Assembly (NCBI RefSeq): GCF_003008595.1
Contig: NZ_CP027669.1
Location: 1,116,001 to 1,180,000, forward strand
Origin: Simplicispira suum
Lineage (GTDB): Bacteria; Pseudomonadota; Gammaproteobacteria; Burkholderiales; Burkholderiaceae_C
Length of the DNA stretch: 64,000 nt
Direction of reading: 5' to 3'
In this document: positions 26,104 through 36,023 of the stretch, piece after piece
How positions within the stretch are numbered: position 1 is the first letter of the stretch
How the letters are laid out: each line of letters begins with the position of its first letter
The notes under the pieces: model-generated
What the model saw: the letters and a program-made list of their open reading frames with translations, nothing else
The model's database searches: none
What the model was told of the DNA's origin: nothing
Position numbers and translations under genes: made by a program

Positions 26104-26469
26104 TTAGAACTGCAGGCCCGCTTCGCGAGCTGCCTCGGCCAGCGCTTTGACGCGGCCGTGGTACGCAAAGCCTGCGCGATCAAATGCCACCTTTTCGACG
26201 CCGGCTGCCTTGGCACGCTCAGCAATGCGCTTTCCAATGATCTGGGCTGCAGCAGCGTTGCCGCCTTTGCCCGAACCACCCAATGCACTGCGCATTTCGG
26301 CCTCGACCGTCGACGCGCTGGCAATCACCTTGCCACCATCTTCTGAGATGACAGCCGCATAGATATGCAGGTTGGTACGGTTCACCGTGAGACGCGCCAC
26401 ACCTTGCTGGGCGATGCGAATTCGTGTCTGACGTGCCCGACGAAGGCGCTGCTCTTTTTTGCTCAACAT
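26104..26469 (-). CDS. rplR: 50S ribosomal protein L18
   Basis: A 121-residue protein that binds 5S rRNA with L5 and helps dock it in the central protuberance. The basic N terminus ([20 protein letters not shown]) and the core pieces [20 protein letters not shown] and [20 protein letters not shown] are typical. It lies 11 bases after rplF. Confidence 0.97.
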   Translation of the reverse strand: MLSKKEQRLRRARQTRIRIAQQGVARLTVNRTNLHIYAAVISEDGGKVIASASTVEAEMRSALGGSGKGGNAAAAQIIGKRIAERAKAAGVEKVAFDRAGFAYHGRVKALAEAAREAGLQF

Positions 26470-26480
26470 GTTGCAGCTCC

Positions 26481-27014
26481 TTATTTCTTCTTGGTCTCTT
26501 TGATCACGATTCGCTCGCCTACGTAGCGAATACCCTTGCCTTTGTACGGTTCAGGTGGACGAATAGCACGGATCTCGGCAGCGATCTGACCAACGCGTTG
26601 GCGGTCGGCACCCTTGATCACCACTTCTGTGGGAGTCGGGGTAGCCACGGTGATGCCGTCAGGCATCTCCTTATTGACCGGATGCGAATAGCCGACAGAC
26701 AGATTCAGCTTGGAGCCCGTGGCTTGCGCCTTGTAGCCCACGCCCACCAAGCTCAGCTTTTTCTCAAAGCCAGCACTCACGCCCACAACCATATTGTTGA
26801 CCAGCTGGCGCAACGTGCCGCTCATTGCATTGGCTTCGCGACTCTCGTTTGCAGGCGCAAAACTGAGCTTGCCGTCTTTGCTCGCGACATTGACCAACGC
26901 ATTTTGTGCCAGCGACAGCGATCCGCCGGACCCTTTGACGTTGATCTGACCGTTTGTGATCGACACGTCCACTCCAGCGGGGACGTTGACCGGCATTTTT
27001 CCTACTCGGGACAT
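26481..27014 (-). CDS. rplF: 50S ribosomal protein L6
   Basis: A 177-residue protein near the factor-binding site of the large subunit, built of two similar RNA-binding lobes. Markers are [20 protein letters not shown] at the N terminus, [20 protein letters not shown] in the linker, and the conserved C-terminal [20 protein letters not shown]. It lies 24 bases after rpsH in the spc order. Confidence 0.97.
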   Translation of the reverse strand: MSRVGKMPVNVPAGVDVSITNGQINVKGSGGSLSLAQNALVNVASKDGKLSFAPANESREANAMSGTLRQLVNNMVVGVSAGFEKKLSLVGVGYKAQATGSKLNLSVGYSHPVNKEMPDGITVATPTPTEVVIKGADRQRVGQIAAEIRAIRPPEPYKGKGIRYVGERIVIKETKKK

Positions 27015-27038
27015 TCAGTTTCTCCTCAATGTCACGGC

Positions 27039-27434
27039 TTAAGCCACATAGCAAAGCACTTCGCCACCGACACCGGTAGCGCGCGCTTTGCGATCCGTCA
27101 TCACGCCCTTGGGCGTGGTAACGATGGCAACGCCGAGGCCATTCATGACCTGGGGAATGGCGTCGCGGCCTTTGTACACTCGCAGGCCCGGGCGACTGAC
27201 ACGCTCAATGCGCTCAATCACAGGGCGACCTGCGTAGTACTTCAGGGCGATTTCGATATGCGACTTTCCATCTTCGGTCTTGACTTCAAAACCGTCGATA
27301 TAGCCCTCATCTTTCAGGACCTGGGCAATAGCCACCTTCACTTTGGAAGACGGTACGGAGACGCTGGCCTTGGCTACCATCTGCGCATTTCGGATGCGGG
27401 TCAGCAGGTCAGCAATGGGATCACTCATGCTCAT
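27039..27434 (-). CDS. rpsH: 30S ribosomal protein S8
   Basis: A 131-residue central-domain assembly protein. In Escherichia coli it also represses spc translation by binding near rplE. Markers are [40 protein letters not shown] and the C-terminal [20 protein letters not shown], ending [10 protein letters not shown] second ATG lies two codons downstream; the first is preferred because relatives begin MSMSDPIAD. It lies 20 bases after rpsN. Confidence 0.97.
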   Translation of the reverse strand: MSMSDPIADLLTRIRNAQMVAKASVSVPSSKVKVAIAQVLKDEGYIDGFEVKTEDGKSHIEIALKYYAGRPVIERIERVSRPGLRVYKGRDAIPQVMNGLGVAIVTTPKGVMTDRKARATGVGGEVLCYVA

Positions 27435-27454
27435 GTTGTATCTCTCCTGCCGGC

Positions 27455-27760
27455 TTACCAGCTGGCCTTGGTGACACCGGGAATGTCACCAGCAAAAGCC
27501 AGTTCACGGATCTTGGCGCGTGCCAGACCGAATTGACGGAACGTGCCGCGTGGACGACCAGTGATTTCACAGCGGTTGCGCTGGCGCGTCGGATTGGCAT
27601 TGCGCGGGAGCTTCTGCAGGCCCAGTCGAGCCGCTTCACGCTCTTCGTCACTCAACTTCACATTCGAAGCCGCCGCCTTCAGCTCGGCGTGTTTGGCGGC
27701 GTATTTGGCCACCAGTTTTTCGCGCTTGAGTTCGCGCTGGATCAAAGCTACTTTTGCCAT
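27455..27760 (-). CDS. rpsN: 30S ribosomal protein S14 (zinc-free form)
   Basis: A 101-residue protein of the 30S head. It begins [20 protein letters not shown] and ends with [41 protein letters not shown] being the tail. Only one cysteine remains where the short zinc form has a CxxC pair, so this is the long C-minus type typical of Proteobacteria. The ATG at 27760 is chosen because the family begins there; an upstream in-frame ATG would add 18 unsupported residues overlapping rplE. It lies 8 bases after rplE. Confidence 0.96.
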   Translation of the reverse strand: MAKVALIQRELKREKLVAKYAAKHAELKAAASNVKLSDEEREAARLGLQKLPRNANPTRQRNRCEITGRPRGTFRQFGLARAKIRELAFAGDIPGVTKASW

Positions 27761-27768
27761 ACGCTGCC

Positions 27769-28308
27769 TCAGTTCTTGAAGGGGAAACGGAACCCGGCGA
27801 GAAGCGCCTTGCACTCCTCATCCGTCTGCGCCGTGGTGGTGATGCTGATATTCAGACCACGCAAGGCATCTACCTTGTCGTACTCGATCTCAGGAAAAAT
27901 GATCTGCTCTTTGACGCCGACGTTGTAATTGCCACGCCCATCGAATGCGCGACCAGAAATGCCGCGGAAGTCACGCATCCGCGGCAGAGCCACAGTAACG
28001 AAACGATCGAGGAATTCATACATGTGCACACCACGAAGCGTCACCATGCAACCGATGGCCTGGCCTTCGCGGATTTTGAAACCGGCAATGGCCTTTTTGG
28101 CCTTGGTCACCACAGGCCTCTGCCCGGCAATCTTGGTCAGGTCCGCCACGGCGTTGTCCATGACCTTCTTGTCTGCAACCGCTTCGCTCACGCCCATGTT
28201 GAGCGTAATCTTGCTCAGACGCGGAACCTGCATGGGCGACGTGTAGCCAAACTGCTTCATCAGCTCTGGCGCCACTTTGTCGCGATAATGTTCTTGGAGT
28301 CGTGCCAT
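27769..28308 (-). CDS. rplE: 50S ribosomal protein L5
   Basis: A 179-residue 5S rRNA-binding protein of the central protuberance that also contacts the P-site tRNA. Markers are [60 protein letters not shown] and the C-terminal [20 protein letters not shown]. The start is set at the family ATG; GGAACAAGAA-type sequence precedes it and further upstream codons lie inside rplX. It lies 10 bases after rplX. Confidence 0.97.
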   Translation of the reverse strand: MARLQEHYRDKVAPELMKQFGYTSPMQVPRLSKITLNMGVSEAVADKKVMDNAVADLTKIAGQRPVVTKAKKAIAGFKIREGQAIGCMVTLRGVHMYEFLDRFVTVALPRMRDFRGISGRAFDGRGNYNVGVKEQIIFPEIEYDKVDALRGLNISITTTAQTDEECKALLAGFRFPFKN

Positions 28309-28318
28309 TTCTTGTTCC

Positions 28319-28639
28319 TCAGGCCGTCTTGATTTCAGCACCGCTCGACTTGAACACGCGAACGCGTGACCCGTCTGCCTGCGCCTTGATGCCAACGCGA
28401 TCACCCTTGCCCGTCGCGGCATTAAAAATGGCGACGTTGGATTGATGAATCGGCATGGCCTTCTCAACGATGCCACCCGTGGTCCCCTTCATGGGATTGG
28501 GCTTGACATGCTTCTTGACGAGGTTGATGCCATCCACGACAAGATGAGAATCATCCTTGCGCAGCGTAACCGTGCCGCGCTTGCCTTTGTCGCGACCAGT
28601 GAGTACGACGATTTCGTCGCCCTTGCGAATCTTGTTCAT
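28319..28639 (-). CDS. rplX: 50S ribosomal protein L24
   Basis: A 106-residue assembly-initiator protein bound to the 5' end of 23S rRNA near the tunnel exit. It contains the KOW motif [20 protein letters not shown] and the following [20 protein letters not shown] and [18 protein letters not shown]. Length is standard. It lies 10 bases after rplN, as in other spc clusters. Confidence 0.97.
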   Translation of the reverse strand: MNKIRKGDEIVVLTGRDKGKRGTVTLRKDDSHLVVDGINLVKKHVKPNPMKGTTGGIVEKAMPIHQSNVAIFNAATGKGDRVGIKAQADGSRVRVFKSSGAEIKTA

Positions 28640-28649
28640 CGCACCGTCC

Positions 28650-29018
28650 TTAGAGAACTTCAGGAGCCAGAGACACGATCTTCATGAAGCGCTCGGTGCG
28701 CAATTCGCGCGTCACAGGGCCGAAGATGCGGGTGCCAATGGGCTCCAGCTTTGCATTGAGCAACACCGCAGCATTGCCATCGAATTTCACAAGCGAGCCG
28801 TCGCCACGGCGAATACCCTTGGCAGTACGCACTACAACGGCGCTGTAGATTTCGCCCTTTTTGACGCGCCCTCGAGGCGCCGCCTCCTTGACGCTCACCT
28901 TGATGATGTCGCCCACGCTGGCGTAACGGCGCTTAGACCCCCCAAGCACCTTGATGCACAGGACGGACTTCGCGCCGGTATTGTCGGCAACGTCTAACCG
29001 AGTTTCTGTCTGGATCAT
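28650..29018 (-). CDS. rplN: 50S ribosomal protein L14
   Basis: A 122-residue protein that binds domain V of 23S rRNA and bridges to 16S helix 14. Markers are [40 protein letters not shown] and the tail [19 protein letters not shown]. It is the first ribosomal gene of the cluster here: the S10-type genes that often precede it (rplP, rpmC, rpsQ) are absent and glpD lies upstream instead, so this group must have its own promoter. Confidence 0.97.
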   Translation of the reverse strand: MIQTETRLDVADNTGAKSVLCIKVLGGSKRRYASVGDIIKVSVKEAAPRGRVKKGEIYSAVVVRTAKGIRRGDGSLVKFDGNAAVLLNAKLEPIGTRIFGPVTRELRTERFMKIVSLAPEVL

Positions 29019-29177
29019 TTTCTATAGTCCCAACTTGCATCAGCAGAACAGCGCCCCGAGTACATCCCAGAGGCAACCAATCAGCCAATCAGTCTTGGGC
29101 CCGCTGTCCACACTGCAAACCATTTGCAGCGCTTCCGCTGGGCAGAGATTTCGCGAATTTCTTAGCGAAGCCTGCTA

Positions 29178-29205
29178 TTTTTACAAAGATCGGCGCATCC
29201 GTCAA
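29178..29205 (-). promoter_or_regulatory. Candidate promoter of the spc/alpha ribosomal cluster
   Basis: On the minus strand TTGACG (29200-29205) is followed after 16 bases by TAAAAA (29178-29183). Transcription would start near 29170, giving an untranslated leader of about 150 bases before rplN. This is the only good sigma-70 match in the 205-base gap after glpD, which is where a promoter is needed. Confidence 0.55.
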
Positions 29206-29223
29206 GCACGGCACCACATATTT

Positions 29224-30816
29224 TTATGCTGGCAGTGTGGCGTACTGCTGTGCAAGCTGTTCGAAGGCCACCTGCTGTGGATCGCGCCCGGTTTCCTGTG
29301 CCACTATTTCGGCGACGCGTGCAGCCATGCCTTGCGCCCGGCGTGCGTCCAGGAACAGCGCTCGCCAGCGGCGCGCCAAGACGTCTTCCACGGTGCGCGC
29401 GTACTCGTTTCGTACGGCGAAGCGTACCATGGCCTCCGTCAGGCCCATATCCAACTCTGCTGCGACGCCGGGGAGTTGTCGCACGAACGCCGCATCACTT
29501 CCGTAGCTGTGCCAGCCTGGAGCATCGCACATGCGATGAACCACCCGTCCTGCCGGAGCACCCACCAGCGGCAGATCGTTCGTTGCACCGCCTTGCCGTC
29601 GGGCGAGGAGGCCGGATTCGACGCATTTTTGCAACACGTCTTCGGCCATCGCGCGGTAAGTCGTCCATTTTCCGCCGGTAACTGTGACTAAACCGCTGCG
29701 GCTCGCCAACACGGTGTGCTCGCGGCTCAGACTTTTGGTGTTGTCTCCATTTTCGTCCTGTGGTTTAACCAATGGGCGCAGACCCACCCAGACACTGCGC
29801 ACGTCTGCGGGAAGCGGCGCGCGCCGCAAATAGCGTGCCGACTCGCTCAGAATGAACGCCACCTCGTCTGGGAAAGGCGTGGGCTCGCGCGCCAGGTCAT
29901 GACGCGGGGTATCCGTCGTTCCCAAGATAACTTTGCCCAGCCAAGGTACGGCAAACAGCACGCGTCCATCGGCCGTCTTGGGAACCATCAAGGCGTGGTC
30001 GGATGCGAGAAACTCGCGATCGACAACCAGATGGACTCCTTGGCTGGGAGCGACCAACGCCGATACGGCCCGGCCCGTAGCCTGCGCATCCTGCTCGCGC
30101 AAGGCGTCGACCCAGACCCCCGTGGCATTCACCACGCAACGCGAACGCAAGGTCATGGACTGGCCGGACTCGGTATCGCGACACACGACGCCTGCGACTC
30201 TTCCATTTTCATGAATGAGGCTTGTGGCCTCCATATAGTTAAGAACGATGGCGCCTGCGCGCGCCGCCGTGCGGGCAAGCGCCAAGGCCAGGCGTGCATC
30301 GTCAAACTGACCGTCCCAGTATTTGACACTTCCCTTGAGCCCTTCCTGGCGCACGGAGGGCAAGCACTCAAGCGTCCGCCCTCGCCCAAGAAACTCGGTG
30401 GCGCCCAGGCCGGCCTTGCCGGCCAGCGCGTCATACATCTTCAGGCCAATGCCATAGAACGGCGTCTCCCAGCAATGGTAGGACGGCATCACGAACGGCA
30501 GGGGCTGCGCCAGGTGCGGCGCGTTGTGCAGCAGCGTCGTCCGCTCGTGCAACGCTTCTCTCACCAAAGCAATATTGCCCTGCGCCAGATAGCGCACCCC
30601 CCCGTGAACCAGTTTGGTGGCCCGCGAGGAAGTGCCTTTTGCAAAATCAAAGGCTTCCACCAGTGCTACGCGAAAACCACGCGCAGCGGCGTCCAGCGCC
30701 ACGCCGAGCCCTGTGGCCCCACCGCCAACAATCACGAGGTCATAGGATGGACTGCTGGCCAGACGCTCCAGCAGATCGGCTCGAAGGGTGGGTGACGGTG
30801 TAGTGGACAGGGTCAT
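29224..30816 (-). CDS. glpD: Aerobic glycerol-3-phosphate dehydrogenase
   Basis: A 530-residue FAD enzyme that oxidises sn-glycerol 3-phosphate to dihydroxyacetone phosphate at the inner membrane and passes electrons to quinone. The FAD-binding motif is DLVIVGGGATGLGVALDAAA near residue 25, followed by FAKGTSSRATKLVHGGVRYL, a GlpD hallmark (SxxSSRATKLVHGGxRYL). The C-terminal cap domain ends near VAFEQLAQQYATLPA. The ATG giving MTLSTTPSP is chosen because the FAD motif follows at the usual distance; longer in-frame extensions are not supported. It is the last glp gene, 196 bases after glpV, with strong hairpins in the gap. Confidence 0.93.
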   Translation of the reverse strand: MTLSTTPSPTLRADLLERLASSPSYDLVIVGGGATGLGVALDAAARGFRVALVEAFDFAKGTSSRATKLVHGGVRYLAQGNIALVREALHERTTLLHNAPHLAQPLPFVMPSYHCWETPFYGIGLKMYDALAGKAGLGATEFLGRGRTLECLPSVRQEGLKGSVKYWDGQFDDARLALALARTAARAGAIVLNYMEATSLIHENGRVAGVVCRDTESGQSMTLRSRCVVNATGVWVDALREQDAQATGRAVSALVAPSQGVHLVVDREFLASDHALMVPKTADGRVLFAVPWLGKVILGTTDTPRHDLAREPTPFPDEVAFILSESARYLRRAPLPADVRSVWVGLRPLVKPQDENGDNTKSLSREHTVLASRSGLVTVTGGKWTTYRAMAEDVLQKCVESGLLARRQGGATNDLPLVGAPAGRVVHRMCDAPGWHSYGSDAAFVRQLPGVAAELDMGLTEAMVRFAVRNEYARTVEDVLARRWRALFLDARRAQGMAARVAEIVAQETGRDPQQVAFEQLAQQYATLPA

Positions 30817-30923
30817 GGAGTGCACGCGCTCATGCAATTTAAGGGTTTGCCCTTGGATTATTGTCCGACGACTTCGAGCCATGCGCTGGCGTAAAGTGCA
30901 ACGCTCGTGGTTCAGGCATCGCA

Positions 30924-30999
30924 CATGGCGCGCAGCGGACAACCGATGCGCGCCATGGCAGAGGCGTCGCGAGGTGCAGTTCCCCAGGGAAAGCACCTC
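30924..30999 (-). other. Two strong hairpins between glpV and glpD
   Basis: First, perfect 11-base arms CATGGCGCGCA (30924-30934) and TGCGCGCCATG (30947-30957). Second, GAGGTGC (30971-30977) with GCACCTC (30993-30999), enclosing TTCCC and GGGAA, for a nearly continuous 12-pair stem. Neither is followed by a T-run on the minus strand. They lie just downstream of glpV and could stabilise its mRNA against exonucleases. Confidence 0.7.
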
Positions 31000-31012
31000 T
31001 TGGGACGGCGTT

Positions 31013-32746
31013 TTACCGAACCTTGCCATCCTTCCATGCCTGAAGCAGCTTGTCGTAAGCAATGGTTTGTCCCTTGGGCTTTTCGTTAGCCAGCTTCTTC
31101 CAAGGCGCATGCTTGTCGCTCAGCCATTTCGCCGGATCGCTCTTGGGATTGAGCTTGGGTGGGCAATGCTCCATGCCTGCACGCTGAAGACGCGCCATCA
31201 CCTGGTCCATTTCCTCAGCCAAATTGTCCATGGCGGCCTGAGGCGTCTTCTCACCGGTTACCGCCTGGGCCACGTTCTTCCACCACAACTGCGCAAGCTT
31301 CGGATAGTCCGGCACGTTCGTTCCGGTAGGCGACCATGCCACTCGCGCCGGACTGCGGTAAAACTCAACCAGGCCGCCCAGCTTGGGGGCCATGTCGGTC
31401 ATGGCCTGCGAGCGGATATCGCTTTCGCGAATTGGCGTCAATCCCATGATGGTTTTCTTCAACGATACAGATTTGGACGTCACAAACTGCGCATACAGCC
31501 AAGCCGCAGCGACCTTGTTGGCATCGTGATCCCTAAAGAAAGTCCATGATCCGACGTCCTGGTAGCCGTTTTGCATACCCTGCTTCCAGTACGGTCCATT
31601 GGGACCTGGGGCCATGCGCCACTTAGGCGTTCCGTCCGCGTTGACTACCGGAAGACCGGGCTTGATCATGTCGGCGGTGAACGCCGTGTACCAGAAGATC
31701 TGCTGCGCGATCTGTCCTTGAGCCGGCACCGGTCCGGCTTCGCCAAAGGTCATGCCGGTGGCTTCCTTGGGCGCGTACTTCTTCATCCAGTCGACATACT
31801 TGGTCAGCGCGTAGACCGCTGCTGGAGAGTTCGTGGCGCCGCCTCGGGACACCGAGGCCCCCACCGGCGTGCACTTGTCGTCGGCCACACGGATGCCCCA
31901 CTCGTCGATCGGCAGTCCGTTGGGGTTGCCAATGTCGGCCGTCCCCGCCATCGACAGCCAGGCGTCGGTGAAACGCCAGCCGAGCGAAGGATCCTTCTTG
32001 CCGTAGTCCATGTGACCATAGATGGGCTTGCCGTCAATCTGCTTGACGTCGTCGGTAAAGAACTCTGCAATGTCTTCGTAGGCGCTCCAGTTTTGCGGCA
32101 CGCCCAGCTCGTAGCCATATTTGGCCTTGAATTTGTCCTGCAGGTCTTTGCGCGCAAAGAGATCGGCACGGAACCAGTACAGATTGGCAAACTGCTGGTC
32201 GGGCAACTGGTACATCTTGCCGTCGGGCGCCGTAGTGAAGCTCGTGCCGATGAAATCCTTTAAGTCCAGACCAGGGTTCGTATAGTCCTTGCCCTTTCCG
32301 ACCATGTAGTCAGTGAGACTCATGATCTTGCCGTAGCGGTAGTGGGTGCCGATCAAATCCGAATCGCTGATCCAGCCGTCATAGATCGACTTGCCCGACT
32401 GCATCGAGGTTTGCAGTTTTTCAACCACGTCTCCTTCCTGGATCAGATCATGCTTGACCTTGATGCCCGTGATCTCTTCGAAGGCCTTGGCCAACGTTTT
32501 GGATTCGTACTCGTGCGTAGTGATGGTTTCCGATACCACCGAAATTTCCTTGACACCCTTGGCCTCCAGCTTCTTGGCGGCCTCAATGAACCATTTCATC
32601 TCGGCGGTCTGCTGTTCCTTGCTCAGCGTAGAGGGTTGAAATTCGCTGTCGATCCACTTCTTGGCTTCCGCCTCCCCAGCCCAGGCCGCATGGCCCAGGG
32701 CCAGCGCTGCGGCGGCAAACGCCACCGCCTTGAATTGCACCTTCAT
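31013..32746 (-). CDS. glpV: Glycerol ABC transporter substrate-binding protein GlpV
   Basis: A 577-residue periplasmic binding protein. Signal peptide residues 1-23 (MKVQFKAVAFAAAALALGHA, then AWA) are followed by an extracellular solute-binding type-1 fold, with YDGWISDSDLIGTHYRYGKI, PDGKMYQLPDQQFANLYWFR and MIKPGLPVVNADGTPKWRMA. It is much larger than maltose-type proteins, as is typical of the GlpV subunit of the GlpSTPQV glycerol importer described in Rhizobium. The ATG at 32746 follows GAGGAG by 7 bases; a shorter-spaced upstream ATG is less likely. It is flanked by hairpins on both sides. Confidence 0.88.
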   Translation of the reverse strand: MKVQFKAVAFAAAALALGHAAWAGEAEAKKWIDSEFQPSTLSKEQQTAEMKWFIEAAKKLEAKGVKEISVVSETITTHEYESKTLAKAFEEITGIKVKHDLIQEGDVVEKLQTSMQSGKSIYDGWISDSDLIGTHYRYGKIMSLTDYMVGKGKDYTNPGLDLKDFIGTSFTTAPDGKMYQLPDQQFANLYWFRADLFARKDLQDKFKAKYGYELGVPQNWSAYEDIAEFFTDDVKQIDGKPIYGHMDYGKKDPSLGWRFTDAWLSMAGTADIGNPNGLPIDEWGIRVADDKCTPVGASVSRGGATNSPAAVYALTKYVDWMKKYAPKEATGMTFGEAGPVPAQGQIAQQIFWYTAFTADMIKPGLPVVNADGTPKWRMAPGPNGPYWKQGMQNGYQDVGSWTFFRDHDANKVAAAWLYAQFVTSKSVSLKKTIMGLTPIRESDIRSQAMTDMAPKLGGLVEFYRSPARVAWSPTGTNVPDYPKLAQLWWKNVAQAVTGEKTPQAAMDNLAEEMDQVMARLQRAGMEHCPPKLNPKSDPAKWLSDKHAPWKKLANEKPKGQTIAYDKLLQAWKDGKVR

Positions 32747-32780
32747 TGCATGTCTCCTCATTCTTCCCCCCCTTTGGAAA

Positions 32781-32813
32781 GGATTTCGGTCATGGGGGAT
32801 CCGACCGAAATCC
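32781..32813 (-). other. Hairpin between glpU and glpV
   Basis: Perfect 11-base arms GGATTTCGGTC (32781-32791) and GACCGAAATCC (32803-32813), starting 7 bases after the glpU stop. On the minus strand only TTT follows before C residues, so termination would be partial at most. It may be an mRNA processing or stability element upstream of glpV. Confidence 0.75.
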
Positions 32814-32820
32814 ACGAACA

Positions 32821-33129
32821 TCAGCCCTTGCGCAGGATCAGAGCGAGCAATCCCATGGACAGCATCAAGCTGAACCAGACCGAGGGCTCAGCCTGCAGCG
32901 AAAACCACTGCATCATTTTTTCGCCAAGACCCACCCAGATCAGATTGAAATAGGCTGCAGCCAACAACCCGATGAAAAGGCGATCCCCGCGTGTGGTGGC
33001 GATGGGCAGAAAGCCTTTTCGCAGTACCGTCGGCGACTTGATCTCCCACACGGTCATGCCTGCGAGCATCAAGGCAATGCAGACAAAAAACACAGCCACG
33101 GGCGTGGTCCAGGCCATCCACTCGAACAT
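32821..33129 (-). CDS. glpU: Small membrane protein GlpU (DUF2160)
   Basis: A 102-residue inner-membrane protein with three hydrophobic helices (about residues 8-30, 50-70 and 80-98). The pieces VWEIKSPTVLRKGFLPIATT and RGDRLFIGLLAAAYFNLIWV match the DUF2160 family. In Rhizobium the equivalent gene glpU lies between glpQ and glpV in the same order as here. Its role in transport is not established; it may be an accessory or assembly subunit. It lies 53 bases after glpQ. Confidence 0.85.
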   Translation of the reverse strand: MFEWMAWTTPVAVFFVCIALMLAGMTVWEIKSPTVLRKGFLPIATTRGDRLFIGLLAAAYFNLIWVGLGEKMMQWFSLQAEPSVWFSLMLSMGLLALILRKG

Positions 33130-33182
33130 CAGACTCTCCTAATCGGTTGGGGACAGAATCCAGAGGTCCATCCGCGAATCAT

Positions 33183-33987
33183 TCAGACCCGGCCCATCGC
33201 AAAGCCTTTGGCGATGTAATGCCGTACGAACCAGATGACGATGGCCCCTGGAACGATGGTCAACACGCCCGCTGCGGCCAGCGTGGCCCAATCCATGCCG
33301 GAAGCCGAGACAGTGCGCGTCATCGTTGCCACAATGGGCTTGGCGTTGACGCTGGTCAGCGTGCGCGCCAGCAGCAACTCCACCCAGCTGAACATGAAAC
33401 AGAAGAAAGCAGCCACACCGACCCCTGCCTTGATGAGCGGCAAAAAGATGGTCAGAAAGAAGCGCGGAAAGCTGTAACCATCGATATAGGCCGTCTCGTC
33501 GATCTCGCGCGGAATCCCGCTCATGAAACCTTCGAGAATCCACACCGCCAGCGGTACGTTGAACAACAGGTGCGCCAACGCTACCGCGATGTGCGTATCC
33601 ATCAAGCCCACAGTGGTGTAGAGCTGAAAAAACGGCAGCAGAAAAACTGCTGGCGGCGTCATGCGGTTGGTCAACAGCCAGAAAAATACATGCTTGTCAC
33701 CGAGGAACTGGTAGCGCGAGAACGCATAGGCAGCGGGCAGGGCCACGGTGAGAGAGATCACCATGTTGATGCCAACGTAGATCAGGCTGTTGATGTAGCC
33801 TGAATACCAGGAAGGATCCGTAAAAATGGTGCGGTAGTTCGCCCAGGTAAAGTGCTGCGGGAAGAACGAAAAGCTCGAAAGAATCTCATCGTTCGTCTTG
33901 AAGCTCATGTTCACCATCCAGTAGATGGGAAGCACGGCAAACACCAGATACAGCGCCAGAAAGATGCTGCGTTTGTGAAAGCGCTTG

Positions 33988-33995
<8 letters not shown>
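33183..33995 (-). CDS. glpQ: Glycerol ABC transporter permease GlpQ
   Basis: A 270-residue inner-membrane permease with six predicted helices, of the MalG/carbohydrate type. The EAA loop that docks to the ATPases is GIPREIDETAYIDGYSFPRF (about residues 165-184). The ATG start overlaps the glpP stop region by 8 bases, indicating coupled translation. It pairs with GlpP as a heterodimeric channel. Note that this is the ABC permease, not the periplasmic phosphodiesterase also called GlpQ in enterobacteria. The ending GFAMGRV is normal for the family. Confidence 0.9.
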
Positions 33996-34884
<889 letters not shown>

Positions 34885-34945
34885 TGGAAAACCTCCGTGC
34901 TGCGTACAGCAGTGCGAGTCTGATGGGGGTGGCTTGGCGCAGCGC

Positions 34946-36022
34946 TCATGCCAGCAACTCCTCGTTTTGATAAAAGCAGGTGTGCTCACCTAGAACCCGC
35001 AACCAGACGGTTTCACCCACCGAAGGCACGGCGGCTTCGGGACCCAGACGGGCCCGCAAGACCTGCCCATCGACTTCGGCGGTCAGCAGAAAATAGGTAC
35101 CGATGTCCTGCACTCGCACCACGGTGCACGGCAGCGCTCCGGGTGTCTGCGGAGCAGTCGGTGCGAGATATTCCGGGCGCACGCCGAGCTGAAGCGGGCC
35201 GTCGGGCAAATTCAGCCGCTGCGATGCGACCAGCGCATGACCGGCGAGCTGCAGACGCCCGTCCTGGTGCTGGGCCGCGAGGAAGTTCATTCCCGGCGAA
35301 CCAATGAAATGCCCGACGAAAACGTGCTGGGGCCGCTCGAACAATGCGTCCGCCGCACCCACCTGCACTGCGCGGCCTCGCGTCATCACCACCACTTCGT
35401 CGGCAAAGGTAAGCGCCTCCACCTGATCATGCGTCACGTAAATCAGCGTGAGCTTGAGTTCGTGGTGAATCTGCTTGAGCTTGCGGCGCAGCTTCCATTT
35501 CAGGTGTGGGTCGATCACAGTCAGCGGTTCGTCGAACAACACTGCCGCCACGTCGGGACGAACCAGGCCGCGTCCGAGCGAGATCTTCTGCTTGGCGTCG
35601 GCCGCCAGACCGGCGGCGCGCTGATCGAGCTGGTCGCTCAACTCCAGCATTTCGGCGATGGTGCCTACGCGCTGGCGAATCTGCGATTCCGGCATCTTGC
35701 GATTGCGCAGGGGGAAAGCCAGGTTTTCCGCGACGGTCATGGTGTCGTAGATAACGGGGAACTGAAACACCTGCGCGATGTTGCGCTCCTGCGGGCTGGC
35801 GCGGGTCACGTCGCGGCCGTCAAACTGCACGCTGCCGCGCGACGGTACCAGCAGGCCTGAGACGATATTGAGCATGGTGGTTTTGCCGCAGCCAGATGGG
35901 CCCAGCAGCGCATAGGCCCCGCCATCGGCAAACTCCATCTTCAATGGCAAGAGCGCGTAGTCGCTGTCGTTTTGCGGGTTGGCCTTGTACGCGTGGGCCA
36001 GATCCAAGGTGATGCGTGCCAT
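34946..36022 (-). CDS. glpT: Glycerol ABC transporter ATPase GlpT (degenerate signature)
   Basis: A 358-residue ATPase of the MalK/UgpC group. It has a normal Walker A (GPSGCGKTT, Lys47), Walker B with catalytic glutamate (AVLFDEPLTVID) and H-loop (YVTHDQVEAL). The ABC signature is missing: where LSGGQ should be, the sequence is LAADAKQKISLGRGL. The C-terminal regulatory TOBE-type domain spans about 240-355. It overlaps nothing and lies one base before glpS on the downstream side of the same message. With GlpS, which has the reverse defects, it should form an asymmetric heterodimer. This is the ABC protein named GlpT in Rhizobium, not the glycerol-phosphate antiporter. Confidence 0.9.
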   Translation of the reverse strand: MARITLDLAHAYKANPQNDSDYALLPLKMEFADGGAYALLGPSGCGKTTMLNIVSGLLVPSRGSVQFDGRDVTRASPQERNIAQVFQFPVIYDTMTVAENLAFPLRNRKMPESQIRQRVGTIAEMLELSDQLDQRAAGLAADAKQKISLGRGLVRPDVAAVLFDEPLTVIDPHLKWKLRRKLKQIHHELKLTLIYVTHDQVEALTFADEVVVMTRGRAVQVGAADALFERPQHVFVGHFIGSPGMNFLAAQHQDGRLQLAGHALVASQRLNLPDGPLQLGVRPEYLAPTAPQTPGALPCTVVRVQDIGTYFLLTAEVDGQVLRARLGPEAAVPSVGETVWLRVLGEHTCFYQNEELLA

Positions 36023-36023
36023 C

